A stretch of DNA of 64,000 nt from Amycolatopsis nivea (lineage in GTDB: Bacteria; Actinomycetota; Actinomycetes; Mycobacteriales; Pseudonocardiaceae), in the NCBI RefSeq assembly GCF_004522235.1, contig NZ_SDLT01000010.1:62001-126000 (forward strand). Direction: 5' to 3'. Shown here in pieces: positions 1 through 8,235 of the stretch. Each line of letters begins with the position of its first letter. Positions within the stretch are counted from its first letter, which is position 1. The notes below the pieces were generated by a model, which saw only the letters and a program-made list of their open reading frames with translations, searched no databases and was not told the origin of the DNA. Both the position numbers and the translations under genes were made by a program.

Positions 1-498
1 GCCGCGCGAGGAATCGTCGTGCTCGCGATCGGCGCCACCGCCTTCCGCCTCGCCGCGGGCCAGGGCGGCGGTGGTTCGAGCGATCAGACCCAGCAGGAAT
101 TCACCGCGAAGCTGCTCCAGTTGCCCGCCGGCCCTGCGCTCGTAGTGGCCGCCGCCGCGATCGTGCTCGGCGTCGCCGTCGCGGCCGGGGTCAAGGGCGT
201 GAAGCAGAGTTTCCTCGAGGATCTCGACCTGGCCGGGCTGCCCGGCAAGACCCGCCGCTGGGTCGGCTGGCTGGGCAGCACCGGGTACCTGGCGAAGGCG
301 GTTGTTTTCGCGGTGACCGCGTTCCTGCTGGGCTACGCCGGTTTCCGCTCCGACGCGAAACAGGCGGGCGGGTTGGATGCCAGCCTCAAAACCCTCGCCG
401 CCCAGCCGTTCGGCGCGGTGCTACTGACGGTGGTGGCGCTCGGTCTCGCGGCGTTCGGTGTTTATTGCCTGGCTGCGGCGTGGGCGCATCGGCGCTGA
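1..498 (+). CDS. DUF1206 membrane protein, C-terminal part
   Basis: Only the C-terminal ~165 residues are in the window; the frame is open from base 1, so the start lies to the left. Three or four hydrophobic segments are visible (for example around window residues 46-60, 96-112 and 138-155), separated by G/A-rich loops. The Gly-Tyr-x-Ala-Lys-Ala-type segment repeated between helices is characteristic of the DUF1206 family, integral membrane proteins of unknown function common in actinobacteria. Family assignment is by pattern recognition. The stop at 496-498 is followed immediately by a tandem repeat array unrelated to this gene. Confidence 0.7.
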   Translation, partial: AARGIVVLAIGATAFRLAAGQGGGGSSDQTQQEFTAKLLQLPAGPALVVAAAAIVLGVAVAAGVKGVKQSFLEDLDLAGLPGKTRRWVGWLGSTGYLAKAVVFAVTAFLLGYAGFRSDAKQAGGLDASLKTLAAQPFGAVLLTVVALGLAAFGVYCLAAAWAHRR

Positions 499-832
499 CG
501 GGGTGCCTGCGACCAGCTCCGTGCCGTCGCTCGCCGCGTCCCCGTTCGGCGCGTTTATCGTCTGGCTCCGGCGGTGAGCGGCCCGCGGTCAGGGAGTGCC
601 CGCGAGCAGGTCCGTGCCGTCGCTCGCCGCGTTTATCGTCTGGCTCCGGCGTTGACCGGCCCGCGGTCAGGGCGTGCCCGCGAGAAGGTCCACGACATCC
701 TCGCCGCGGCCTCGCTCTGGGAACCGGTTCCGTTGCCGGTCCGCGCCGCAGCCTTCGGCGCACAGTTGCGCTGTGGGTTCCTGCGCGGATCTCGGATGAG
801 GTCAGCTCGGCCAGAGCGGTGTTGCTGACGAG
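495..832. repeat. Decayed tandem copies of the 3' end of the ligase gene
   Basis: Three extra partial copies of the 3' end of the adjacent ligase gene lie beyond its stop codon. The native end (832-968) and copy B (659-795) align at a constant offset of 173 bases, sharing for example CCACGACATCCTCGCC and GTTGCCGGTCCGCGCCGCAG. Copies C (from 581) and D (from about 495) repeat the first 30-50 bases and also share an exact 23-base block at 551-573 and 629-651. No sensible coding frame runs through the array. It looks like local slippage or unequal recombination followed by decay. Confidence 0.75.
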
Positions 833-839
833 CCCGCAG

Positions 840-1934
840 TCAGGGAGTGCCCGCGAGCAGGTCCACGACATCCTCGCCCCGCCCCCGCTCAGCGAACCGC
901 CGCCGTTGCCGGTCCGCGCCGCAGCCCTCGGCACACAGCTGCGCCGTCGCCTCTTGCGCGAACTCCAGATCCCCGGCCGATTCCAGCGCGGACGACGTCA
1001 CCTCGATCAAATCCGCGAGCACCGCCTTCGCCGGGGCCAAATCGCCACTCCGCGGGTGCGGGCAACAACCGCTGATGCCGTCCCGCGACGCGCGCCAGAG
1101 GTGGGCTCGCAGCACCTCGTTCGGCAGGTCCGGCGGGGGATCGTCGTCCGCCAGTGCGGTGGCGACCAGGCCTCGCGCGAGCACTCCCAGCAAGACCGCC
1201 TCCTCGGGCGTCGCGGCGACGTCGGCGATGCGGAACTCGATCGTCGGCTGCTTCTCCGAGAGCCGGGCGTCCCAGTAGACCATCCCGCGGTCGAGGATCG
1301 CGCCCGAGCGCAGCCACGCGTCGACGACGCTTTCGTACTCGTCGAGCGACGCGAACCGCGGGGGCGGGCCGGCCGAGGGCCAGCGGCTCCATTGTTGGTA
1401 GCGCCAGCTGCGGTAACCGGTGTCGTAGCCGTCGGCGATCGCGGAATTCGCGGTCACGGTCAGCAGCGCGGGCAGCCACGGCCGGATCCGCCCGAGCACC
1501 TGGATGCCGGTCTCCTTGTCCGGGATCGCGACGTGCACGTGGCAGCCGCAGGTCAGCGACGTCCGCGCGGTCGCCCCGAAATGCTCGCCGATCCGCTCGT
1601 AGCGCGGACTCGGCGTGACGTCCGGCAACCCCTCCTCCAACACCGGCGGCGAGGCCGCGGGCAGCAACCGGCGATTCTGCCGCCGGGCGGCCGCCGCCAG
1701 ATCCTCGCGCAACTCGCGCAGCCGCTGCAGTGCCTCGCCACGGGTCCGGCAGACGTCGGTGGCGATCTCGGCCTGCGCCTGGGTCAGTTCGTGCTGCAGT
1801 TCGCCGTTGTCGCCGCCCGTTTCCGCGGCGCGGTCGACGACGTCGTCCGCCTGGGCCAGCCGGCCGTCGCGGTCGACGACGAAGAACTCCTCCTCGATGC
1901 CGAAGGTCAGCTCGTCGCCGGTCTGGTCGTTCAC
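840..1934 (-). CDS. YbdK-type carboxylate-amine ligase (GCS2 family)
   Basis: A 364-residue protein of the glutamate-cysteine ligase 2 (YbdK) family, ATP-dependent enzymes that join a carboxylate to an amine; some members have weak glutamate-cysteine ligase activity, but the physiological substrate is usually unknown. The N-terminal GIEEEFFVVD block (residues 11-20) and the CGCHVHV motif near residue 125 are family hallmarks of the ATP-grasp-like glutamine-synthetase fold. The GTG start at 1934 is chosen because AGGAGA lies 7 bases upstream; an ATG 54 bases further out has no such site. The C-terminal coding sequence is the source of the decayed repeats at 495-832. Divergent from the hemerythrin-like gene. 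Confidence 0.85.
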   Translation of the reverse strand: MNDQTGDELTFGIEEEFFVVDRDGRLAQADDVVDRAAETGGDNGELQHELTQAQAEIATDVCRTRGEALQRLRELREDLAAAARRQNRRLLPAASPPVLEEGLPDVTPSPRYERIGEHFGATARTSLTCGCHVHVAIPDKETGIQVLGRIRPWLPALLTVTANSAIADGYDTGYRSWRYQQWSRWPSAGPPPRFASLDEYESVVDAWLRSGAILDRGMVYWDARLSEKQPTIEFRIADVAATPEEAVLLGVLARGLVATALADDDPPPDLPNEVLRAHLWRASRDGISGCCPHPRSGDLAPAKAVLADLIEVTSSALESAGDLEFAQEATAQLCAEGCGADRQRRRFAERGRGEDVVDLLAGTP

Positions 1935-2089
1935 CGAGGTTCTCCTGGGGTCGGGGGCATCGGAGTACCCCGGCGGCCTCGCGCGCAAACGACGTTTTCC
2001 CGGCCCGGAAAAGGGTAATCAGCGGACCGAGAAACGGCGGGCGGGCGACCCTGCGCTGCCCGCGCCCGGACCGCACTGGGAGGACCCCG

Positions 2090-2569
2090 ATGTCGACCGA
2101 CGCGATCGTGCTGCTCAAGAACGACCACAAGACGGTGGAGAAGCTTTTCAAGGAGTTCGAGAAAGCGGGCGACAAGGCTTACCAGAAAAAGCGCCGCATC
2201 GTCGACTCGATCATCGAAGAGCTCACCATTCACGCCTACATCGAGGAAGAGATCTTCTACCCGGCGGCCAAGGAAGCCGTGCCGGAGACCAAGGACCACG
2301 TCCTGGAAAGCGTCGAGGAGCACCACGTCGTGGTGTGGATGCTGTCGGAACTGCTCGACCTGGACCCGGAAGACGAAACCTTCGACGCGAAGGTGACCGT
2401 GCTGACCGAAAACGTCCGCCACCACGTCGAGGAAGAAGAAGACGAGTGGTTTCCGGAGGTCCGCTCGGCCATGGGCCGCAAGCAGTTGCAGGAATTGGGG
2501 CAGCGGATGATCGACGCGCGGCCGGACGCGCCGAAGAATCCGCTGAAACTGCAGAGCGCCAAGGCCTGA
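2090..2569 (+). CDS. Hemerythrin HHE-domain protein
   Basis: A 159-residue cytosolic four-helix protein with the His/Glu pattern of HHE cation-binding domains: NDH at 11-13, IHAYIEEEIFY, EEHHVV and HHVEEEEDEWF. These residues bind a di-iron centre in family members that sense or scavenge O2, NO or peroxides. The start is the ATG preceded by GGGAGGA; the frame continues upstream only through the antisense of the ligase gene. It is transcribed divergently from the ligase and stands alone. Its role (oxygen or redox buffering) is inferred from family only. Confidence 0.88.
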   Translation: MSTDAIVLLKNDHKTVEKLFKEFEKAGDKAYQKKRRIVDSIIEELTIHAYIEEEIFYPAAKEAVPETKDHVLESVEEHHVVVWMLSELLDLDPEDETFDAKVTVLTENVRHHVEEEEDEWFPEVRSAMGRKQLQELGQRMIDARPDAPKNPLKLQSAKA

Positions 2570-2603
2570 GCTGGACACCCGGGTAGGTCCACAAAGGACA
2601 AAA

Positions 2604-3473
2604 TCAGGTGAGTTTGCCGTTAGCGACAAGCGAATCCTTCAACGCTCCCGTGGCCGTAGTGAGCGCCTTGGTCGCGGTCCCGACATCGATGCTGTCGTCC
2701 CACGTGCTCATCACCGCGACCGCGAACGTCCGCGACCCGGTCCGGACCAGACCGGTCGTGTTGAGCACCCGCCGCCCCTCCGACGTGCCCCAGCCCTGTT
2801 TGATCGCCCACGTCGCACCGGGGAAGGCGCGCGGGATCCCGAAATGCTGGTCGAATCCGTCGGCGGCGGTGAGCGGGGCGCTTTCCAGCGCCTCGGTCAG
2901 AAAATCGCGTTCGTCGGCGGACCGTGCCGAGGTGATGTGCCGGTACACCGTGACGACGTCCTCCGGCGACATCTTCGTCGACCCCCACTGGCCGGGATCG
3001 TCAGGCGGCGAAGTGTGCGTGAGCCCCAGCTTCCCGGCCTGCCGCCGGACGATCGCCGGTCCGCCGAGTTGCTGCCAGAACCGGCTGGCGACCCGGTCGT
3101 CGCTGGCCGCGAGCATGGCGTGGACGGCGTCGGCCTCGCTGTCTTCGGGGACGCCGGACTGGTCGAGGAGATCAAGCGCGATGAGCAGTTTCACCACCGA
3201 CGCCGTCGGCTGCGGCTGATCGGCCTTCCAGCCGACCTCCACCGCGCACGCGTCGAGGTCGACGACCTCCATTTCGAGCCGGGGGTCGTTCCCGTTGCTC
3301 AGCAACGCTTTCCGGGCGTCCGCGACGGCTCCGGGATGCTTGCCCGCCGTCGAAGCCGGGGCCGTTCCGCACGCGGCTTGCCAGTCGGTGCCGCCGGAGC
3401 CGGCGGCCAGGCAGATCGCGGCGACCAGACCTCCCGCGACGGCAAGCGCGGCGAGCCCCACGAGCATCTTCAT
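2604..3473 (-). CDS. Beta-lactamase-fold serine hydrolase, membrane-anchored or secreted
   Basis: A 289-residue protein with an N-terminal hydrophobic segment (residues 3-23, signal peptide or anchor) followed by a class A beta-lactamase-like domain. The SxxK motif is S92-VVK95, and IKQGWG near the C-terminus fits the KxG box. An SDN equivalent may be the SDD in AASDDRVAS. Such actinobacterial proteins include true beta-lactamases and inactive or carboxypeptidase-like relatives. ATG at 3473 is preceded by GAAGGAG; an upstream in-frame extension of 46 residues lacks a ribosome site and precedes the signal peptide, so it is rejected. Substrate unknown. Confidence 0.75.
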   Translation of the reverse strand: MKMLVGLAALAVAGGLVAAICLAAGSGGTDWQAACGTAPASTAGKHPGAVADARKALLSNGNDPRLEMEVVDLDACAVEVGWKADQPQPTASVVKLLIALDLLDQSGVPEDSEADAVHAMLAASDDRVASRFWQQLGGPAIVRRQAGKLGLTHTSPPDDPGQWGSTKMSPEDVVTVYRHITSARSADERDFLTEALESAPLTAADGFDQHFGIPRAFPGATWAIKQGWGTSEGRRVLNTTGLVRTGSRTFAVAVMSTWDDSIDVGTATKALTTATGALKDSLVANGKLT

Positions 3474-3786
3474 CGATGCGCACTCCTTCGGCAACGGTCC
3501 GCTTCTGCGGGAAGCGGGAGCGCTCCGAAGGTAGGGAGGCAGGCGGACGGACAGGATCGTCCGAAAAGTCCGTCCATTCAGGCCAGTCGGCGGGCAACCC
3601 CGTCCCGGCATCGGCCATCTGGCCGACCCGCGCCGCGCTGACCTGCGACGACTAGACCGTCGACAGGGGTGCGGCGACGGCGGTCGAGGGTGCGCGCAAA
3701 GCGACGGCGGCGAAAGCCGGAGGACGTTCAGGCGCCTGCGCCTGCCCGATCATCCCTCTTCGCCGTCGTCGGTCCCGGGGTTTCGC
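3474..3786. other. Intergenic stretch, no gene seen
   Basis: About 310 bases between two minus-strand genes. It should hold the promoter of the beta-lactamase-fold gene. Codon bias is not convincing in any frame and no strong inverted repeat was found. Confidence 0.5.
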
Positions 3787-3960
3787 TCAATCGGTTTCCG
3801 GCTGCTGCCACGCCCTTCCGGCCCGCTGGGCGGCCAGCTGGATCTCGTCGCCGACCTCCTGCCAGTTCTGGTCCGTCGGGTCGTGGTCGCCGATCCACGT
3901 GCGCCGCGGCGTCGCGAGCGAGCCGCCTGCCTGCTGCGGTTGTTCTGTCATCTGAGTCAT
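3787..3960 (-). CDS. Small hypothetical protein, 57 aa
   Basis: A 57-residue hydrophilic protein, rich in Gln in the first third and containing DHDPTDQNWQEVGDEIQLA, which suggests a short amphipathic helix. GGAGGA sits 6 bases upstream of the ATG at 3960, so translation is likely despite the size. No family is recognised. It is transcribed divergently from the PLP decarboxylase, sharing a ~100-base promoter region. Confidence 0.55.
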   Translation of the reverse strand: MTQMTEQPQQAGGSLATPRRTWIGDHDPTDQNWQEVGDEIQLAAQRAGRAWQQPETD

Positions 3961-4061
3961 GATTCCTCCGTCTCCGGGTGAAGACCAGCGGGGATTACCC
4001 CTTCCGGGGCCCCTGAAACGGGTCGTTGTTTGAGATCGGCCCGGCTGGGTAAGCGGGGCGG

Positions 4062-5528
4062 GTGGCCGATCATTCCCGCGCACCAGTGCTCGAGGCGATC
4101 CGGCGGTTCCGCGCGTCCGGGCACGTGTCCTTCCTGCCGCCCGGGCACAAACAGGGCCGCGGCGCCGACCCCCGGCTGACGGAGATCGTCGGCCGCGACG
4201 TGTTCGCCTCGGACATCATCCTGATGAACGGGCTCGACGACCGGGCGCTCACCCGCGGCGTCCTGAACGAGGCCGAAGACCTCATGGCGGACGCGGTGCA
4301 CGCGGACCGCGCGTTCTTCTCGACCTGCGGCAGTTCGCTGTCGGTCAAATCGGCGATGCTGTCGGTCGCGGGCCCGGGCGAAGAGCTGCTGATTTCCCGC
4401 AACGTGCACAAATCCGTGGTCGCCGGGCTCATCCTGAGCGGCGTCCGGCCGGTGTGGGTGTCCCCGCGCTGGGACCGGACCCTGCACTTCGCCCATCCGC
4501 CCGGTCCGGAAGAAACCGAGGCGGCCTTCGCGGAACACCCGGCGGCGAAGGGAATGCTGCTGATCACGCCGACCGATTACGGGTCCTGCGCGGACATCCG
4601 CGGCGTCGCGCGGATCTGCCACGAACGCGGGGTGCCGCTGATCGTCGACGAAGCCTGGGGCGCGCACTTCCCGTTCCACCCGGACCTGCCGGCGTGGGCG
4701 ATGGACGCGGGCGCCGACCTGTGCGTGACGAGCGTGCACAAGATGGGCGCGGGCCTGGAACAGGGCTCGGTCTACCACCTGCGCGGCGACCTGGTCGACG
4801 CCGACGTGCTCGCCATGCGCGCCGACCTGCTCGACACGACCAGCCCGTCGTCGCTCGTCTACGCCGGACTCGACGGCTGGCGCAGGCAGATGGTCGAACA
4901 CGGAAAGGGCCTGCTCGACACCGTGCTGGAGCTGGCCGCGGACACCCGGAAGCGGCTGGCCGGAATCGCCGGGATCACCGTGCTGGGCGATGCCGAACTC
5001 CTCGGCCCCGGCCGGGCGGACGACCGGGATCCGCTGAAAATGCTGATCGACGTGTCCGGCCTCGGCTGCTCCGGCTACGACGCGAACCACTGGCTGCGCG
5101 AACACCAGCGGGTCGACGTCGGACTCTCCGACCATCGCCGGATCGCCGCCCAGCTGACCGTCGGCGACGACGAGGAGACGGCCGCCCGGCTGGTCGAGGC
5201 GCTGCAAGCGTTGTCCGATCACGCCGAGGAGCTGCCCCGCGCGAAATCGGTGGACCTGCCCGCGCCCGAGGACCTGGAACCGGACCAGGCCATGCTGCCG
5301 CGCGACGCGTTCTTCGGCCCGGCCGAACAGATCCCGGTCGAGAAGGCCGCCGGACGGATCGTCGCCGAAACGATGAGCCCGTACCCGCCCGGCGTCCCGG
5401 CCGTGCTGCCCGGCGAGGTGCTGACCCGGCCGATGCTCGACTATCTGCGGAGCGGGGTGGCCGCGGGCATGTTCCTGCCCGATCCGGTGGATCCGTTGCT
5501 GCGGGGCGTGCGGGTCGTCGCCCGCTGA
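4062..5528 (+). CDS. Orn/Lys/Arg decarboxylase-like fold-type I PLP enzyme
   Basis: A 488-residue PLP-dependent enzyme of the Orn/Lys/Arg decarboxylase major-domain family. Visible motifs are FLPPGHKQG near residue 25, the phosphate-loop region STCGSSLSVK (87-96), VDEAWGAH with Asp196 to pair with the pyridine nitrogen, and SVHKMGAG with Lys227 as the Schiff-base lysine. The shorter length, compared with ~700 residues for inducible enterobacterial enzymes, matches the Bacillus/actinobacterial group. The GTG start at 4062 is the first codon of the conserved frame. The substrate (lysine, arginine or ornithine) cannot be told from sequence. The DUF6098-like gene follows 35 bases downstream. Confidence 0.85.
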   Translation: MADHSRAPVLEAIRRFRASGHVSFLPPGHKQGRGADPRLTEIVGRDVFASDIILMNGLDDRALTRGVLNEAEDLMADAVHADRAFFSTCGSSLSVKSAMLSVAGPGEELLISRNVHKSVVAGLILSGVRPVWVSPRWDRTLHFAHPPGPEETEAAFAEHPAAKGMLLITPTDYGSCADIRGVARICHERGVPLIVDEAWGAHFPFHPDLPAWAMDAGADLCVTSVHKMGAGLEQGSVYHLRGDLVDADVLAMRADLLDTTSPSSLVYAGLDGWRRQMVEHGKGLLDTVLELAADTRKRLAGIAGITVLGDAELLGPGRADDRDPLKMLIDVSGLGCSGYDANHWLREHQRVDVGLSDHRRIAAQLTVGDDEETAARLVEALQALSDHAEELPRAKSVDLPAPEDLEPDQAMLPRDAFFGPAEQIPVEKAAGRIVAETMSPYPPGVPAVLPGEVLTRPMLDYLRSGVAAGMFLPDPVDPLLRGVRVVAR

Positions 5529-5563
5529 GGTTGCCTCCGCCGGACGCGGGTAATCCCGGGCCC

Positions 5564-6025
5564 ATGACGGAATGGGACAACCGGCTGCCCGTCGTGCGGG
5601 ACCTCGACGAACTGGTCTCGGCGTTCCGCCGGGCCGGCGAGGACGACCTGTACGTCCGGTGGTCGCGCGGACCGGACGCGGACCTGCGCTCCGGCGAGGA
5701 AAGCCGCGACGGGCTCACCGGGATGCTGCTGCCGGGACTGTCGGCGAACTCGCTGGCCCGGCAGCCGTGGTGGCGCGGCCGCTCGCTCCGGCTGTGGCTG
5801 GCCCGGCGCCTGCACGACTACCAGCACCTGCGCGAACGCGGCGGCCCCGGCGTGCGTCCGTGGCTGTTGCGGGGCAGGGAGATCGCGCGGGGCCCGGACA
5901 ACGAGCCGCTGGTCGTGGACGCGGAGCCGCTGGCCTGGATCGAGGACGCCGTCATGCACGAAGCGCTGCGGCTGGTCGATCAGGAAGCCCCCGCGGACTG
6001 GGGCTCCATGGACCGGCAATCGTGA
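5564..6025 (+). CDS. DUF6098-like hypothetical protein
   Basis: A 153-residue soluble protein with LYVRWSRGPDADL near residue 25, a GLSANSL segment, then RQPWWRGRSLRLWLARRL. It resembles the DUF6098 group of actinobacterial proteins of unknown function (recognition by pattern, moderate confidence). It starts at an ATG 35 bases after the decarboxylase stop and may be co-transcribed with it. A long hairpin follows its stop. Confidence 0.65.
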   Translation: MTEWDNRLPVVRDLDELVSAFRRAGEDDLYVRWSRGPDADLRSGEESRDGLTGMLLPGLSANSLARQPWWRGRSLRLWLARRLHDYQHLRERGGPGVRPWLLRGREIARGPDNEPLVVDAEPLAWIEDAVMHEALRLVDQEAPADWGSMDRQS

Positions 6026-6050
6026 CCTGCCACTACGCGGCGGACTGGAC

Positions 6051-6097
6051 GTGAGGGGAACCCTGCGGGAATCAGATTCCGTCAGGGTTCCCCTCAC
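6051..6097. terminator. Bidirectional stem-loop terminator between convergent genes
   Basis: GTGAGGGGAACCCTG (6051-6065) is perfectly complementary to 6083-6097, giving a 15-bp stem. An inner GGAAT/ATTCC pair extends it. It sits exactly between the convergent DUF6098-like gene and the LacI gene. There is no T-run, as is usual in high-GC actinobacteria. Confidence 0.8.
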
Positions 6098-6112
6098 GGA
6101 CTTCTGCGGAAC

Positions 6113-7129
6113 TCAGCCGACCGTCGACGCCCGCACGATCAGCTCCGGCTGCAGCCGCTCCGACTCCACCTCTTGCCCGGCCAGCTTGCGCAGCAGCGTC
6201 GCCAGCGCCCGGCGTCCCATCTCGTGCATCGGCGACCGGATCGTCGTCAGCGGAATGGAGATCGACGCGGCGAGGGGCGTGTCGTTGTAGCCGACCAGCG
6301 CGACGTCCTCGGGGATCTGGAGTCCCTTGTCCCGCAAGGAACCCATCGCGCCGATCGCGGCGAAGTCGTTGGTCGCGAAGATCGCGTCCGGATAGGGCTT
6401 GCGCGCCAGCAGCTGATCGGCTGCCTCGCGTCCGGCCGCCGCGTCGAATCCGTTGTAGACGATGCGGTGCGCGGGGATTTCGATGCCGGCCTCGGCGAAG
6501 CGGTCGACCAGCCCCTGGGTCCGTTCCTGCGCGGTCGACGCGAACGGAAGCCCGGCGACGATCGCGACGTCCCGGCGGCCGGTCTCCAGCAGATGGTCGG
6601 CGATCAGCCGCCCGCCCGCCGGGTCGTCGCAGGTGATCGAGACGTGCCTGCCGAGCCTGCGCGAGGTCAGCACGAACGGGACGCCGGTTTCGGCGAGGCC
6701 GTCGAGGAACGTGTCGTCGGAGTGCGCGTCGCCGAAGATCAGCCCGTCCACCCGGCGGTCCAGCATCTGCTGGGTACGCTGGCGCTGCAGTTCCGGGTTG
6801 TCGAGCGAGTTCGTGACGTAGGTCGAGATCCCGGCCTCGGTCGCGGCCTCGTCGATGCCCTCGTAGATCGTCGCCAGCACGAAGTCCTGCAGCCGGGGGA
6901 CCAGCACGCCGATCACGTTCGACCGGGCGGTGCGCAGGCTCGCGGCGTGCGGATTGCGGCGGTAGCCGTTGCGCTCGGCCGAGTCGAGGATCGCCGCGAC
7001 CTTCTCCGGCGACGCCCAGCGCTCCGGATGCTCTTCCGCCGGATTGAGCACCCGGGACACCGTCGTCACGCTGACGCCCACGTCCTCGGCGATCATCCGC
7101 TGGGTGAAGGGCCGCACGGTCGCGGGCAT
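6113..7129 (-). CDS. LacI-family transcriptional regulator
   Basis: A 338-residue regulator: N-terminal helix-turn-helix with hinge (about residues 8-60, containing VSVTTVSRVLN) followed by a periplasmic-binding-protein-like sensor domain (LVPRLQDFV near 70, DAIFATNDFAAIGA, DVALVGYND). ATG at 7129 is preceded by AGGAGG; an 18-residue upstream extension has no ribosome site. It is divergent from the asparaginase operon, and three phased palindromic sites lie between the two starts, so it very likely controls that operon and itself. Ligand unknown; possibly a nitrogenous carbon source handled by the operon. Confidence 0.9.
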   Translation of the reverse strand: MPATVRPFTQRMIAEDVGVSVTTVSRVLNPAEEHPERWASPEKVAAILDSAERNGYRRNPHAASLRTARSNVIGVLVPRLQDFVLATIYEGIDEAATEAGISTYVTNSLDNPELQRQRTQQMLDRRVDGLIFGDAHSDDTFLDGLAETGVPFVLTSRRLGRHVSITCDDPAGGRLIADHLLETGRRDVAIVAGLPFASTAQERTQGLVDRFAEAGIEIPAHRIVYNGFDAAAGREAADQLLARKPYPDAIFATNDFAAIGAMGSLRDKGLQIPEDVALVGYNDTPLAASISIPLTTIRSPMHEMGRRALATLLRKLAGQEVESERLQPELIVRASTVG

Positions 7130-7180
7130 CTGCCTCCTGTCGTCGGGCTTCAGTATGCCCGGCCCGCGCGCACCTCGCCA

Positions 7181-7216
7181 CAAACGATTGACACAAACGA
7201 TTGACTCAAACGTTTG
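7181..7216. promoter_or_regulatory. Three phased LacI-type operator copies
   Basis: CAAACGATTG at 7181-7190 and 7194-7203, and the perfect palindrome CAAACGTTTG at 7207-7216, repeat with an exact 13-base period. A TTGACA hexamer (7188-7193) lies inside the array and could be a -35 element for the asparaginase operon, so repressor binding would block the promoter. The central CG with A/T-rich flanks is typical of LacI/GalR operators. Confidence 0.75.
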
Positions 7217-7237
7217 TGTAGCTCACACTCAACGCCC

Positions 7238-8233
7238 ATGACGCACATCGTGGTTCTGGCCACCGGGGGCACCATCGCCTCCCGCACGGGTCCCGGCGGG
7301 GCCTCGGTCGCCGCCGACGGAGCCGGCGCGCTGCTCGCGGCGGCCGGGCAAGACCCCTCGGCCAAGGTCGAACCGGTCGACGTGCTGCGGGAGAACTCGT
7401 TCAACCTGACCCTGGACGACCTGGCCTCGATCGCCGAAGCGGTGCGCGCCCAGCTGGCCCGCCCCGAAGTCGACGGCATCGTCCTCACCCACGGCACCGA
7501 CACGATCGAGGAGACAGCGTTCCTGCTGGACCTGGTCCACGACGACGACCGGCCGGTGGTGCTCACCGGCGCGCAGATCGCGCCCGACCGAGACGGCTCC
7601 GACGGGCCCCGCAACCTGCGGCAGGCGATCGCCGTCGCGGCCGCGCCCGAGGCCCGCGGGCTCGGCGTGCTGGTCTCGTTCGCCGGCGAGCTTTTCGCCG
7701 CGCGGGGCCTGCGAAAGGCGCACACCCTGCTGCCGCAGCCGTTCGCCGCGCAGTCCGGCGGACCGATCGGGCAGGTGCTCGACGACGGCCCGCTGATCAC
7801 CGCCCGGCCGGTCCGGTCCGCGCCGCTTCCGTTGCCCGGTCCCGGATTCGGCTCGCTCCGCGTCGAAACGCTGACCCTCTCGCCCGGCGCGACCCCGGAA
7901 CTGCTCGACCACCTCGTCGAGCAGCGGACGCCCGGGATCGTGCTGGCCGGGACCGGTTCCGGGAACCTCAACCGCGGCTACCTGCGCTCGCTGCGCACGG
8001 CCGTCGACGCCGGGACCGTCGTGGCGCTGTCGAGCCGGGTCCCGTTCGGACCGGGTGCCGCCATCTACGGCAGCGGCGGCGCGGTCGACGCGATCGCCGC
8101 CGGCGCGGTCCCGGCGACCGCCCTCCCGTTCACGCAGACGCGGATCCTGCTCGCGCTGCTGCTGTCCCGTTTTCCCGCCGACGACGCCGCCGACCGGCTG
8201 CGCCGCCGCGCGAACCGTGAGAAAGGAATCTGA
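7238..8233 (+). CDS. Asparaginase-family amidohydrolase
   Basis: A 331-residue asparaginase. Both threonine motifs are present: ATGGTIAS with nucleophile Thr12, and HGTDT at 85-89 carrying the second Thr and Asp. It hydrolyses L-asparagine or a related amide to the acid and ammonia. No signal peptide is visible, so it is cytosolic. The ATG at 7238 begins directly with the beta-strand that leads into the motif. It is the first gene of an operon with a CE4 hydrolase, transporter and two SDRs, behind LacI operators. That setting suggests a dedicated catabolic amidase rather than general asparagine use (inference). Confidence 0.88.
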   Translation: MTHIVVLATGGTIASRTGPGGASVAADGAGALLAAAGQDPSAKVEPVDVLRENSFNLTLDDLASIAEAVRAQLARPEVDGIVLTHGTDTIEETAFLLDLVHDDDRPVVLTGAQIAPDRDGSDGPRNLRQAIAVAAAPEARGLGVLVSFAGELFAARGLRKAHTLLPQPFAAQSGGPIGQVLDDGPLITARPVRSAPLPLPGPGFGSLRVETLTLSPGATPELLDHLVEQRTPGIVLAGTGSGNLNRGYLRSLRTAVDAGTVVALSSRVPFGPGAAIYGSGGAVDAIAAGAVPATALPFTQTRILLALLLSRFPADDAADRLRRRANREKGI

Positions 8234-8235
8234 GC

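Noticed and set aside
465..2018. A 517-codon plus-strand frame across the repeats and ligase gene
   Set aside because: It is antisense to the YbdK-type ligase, and its beginning is just the repeat array; no domain is seen.
7181..7216. Short CRISPR-like repeat array
   Set aside because: Units are 10 bases with 3-base gaps and palindromic; they fit LacI operators between divergent genes, not CRISPR.
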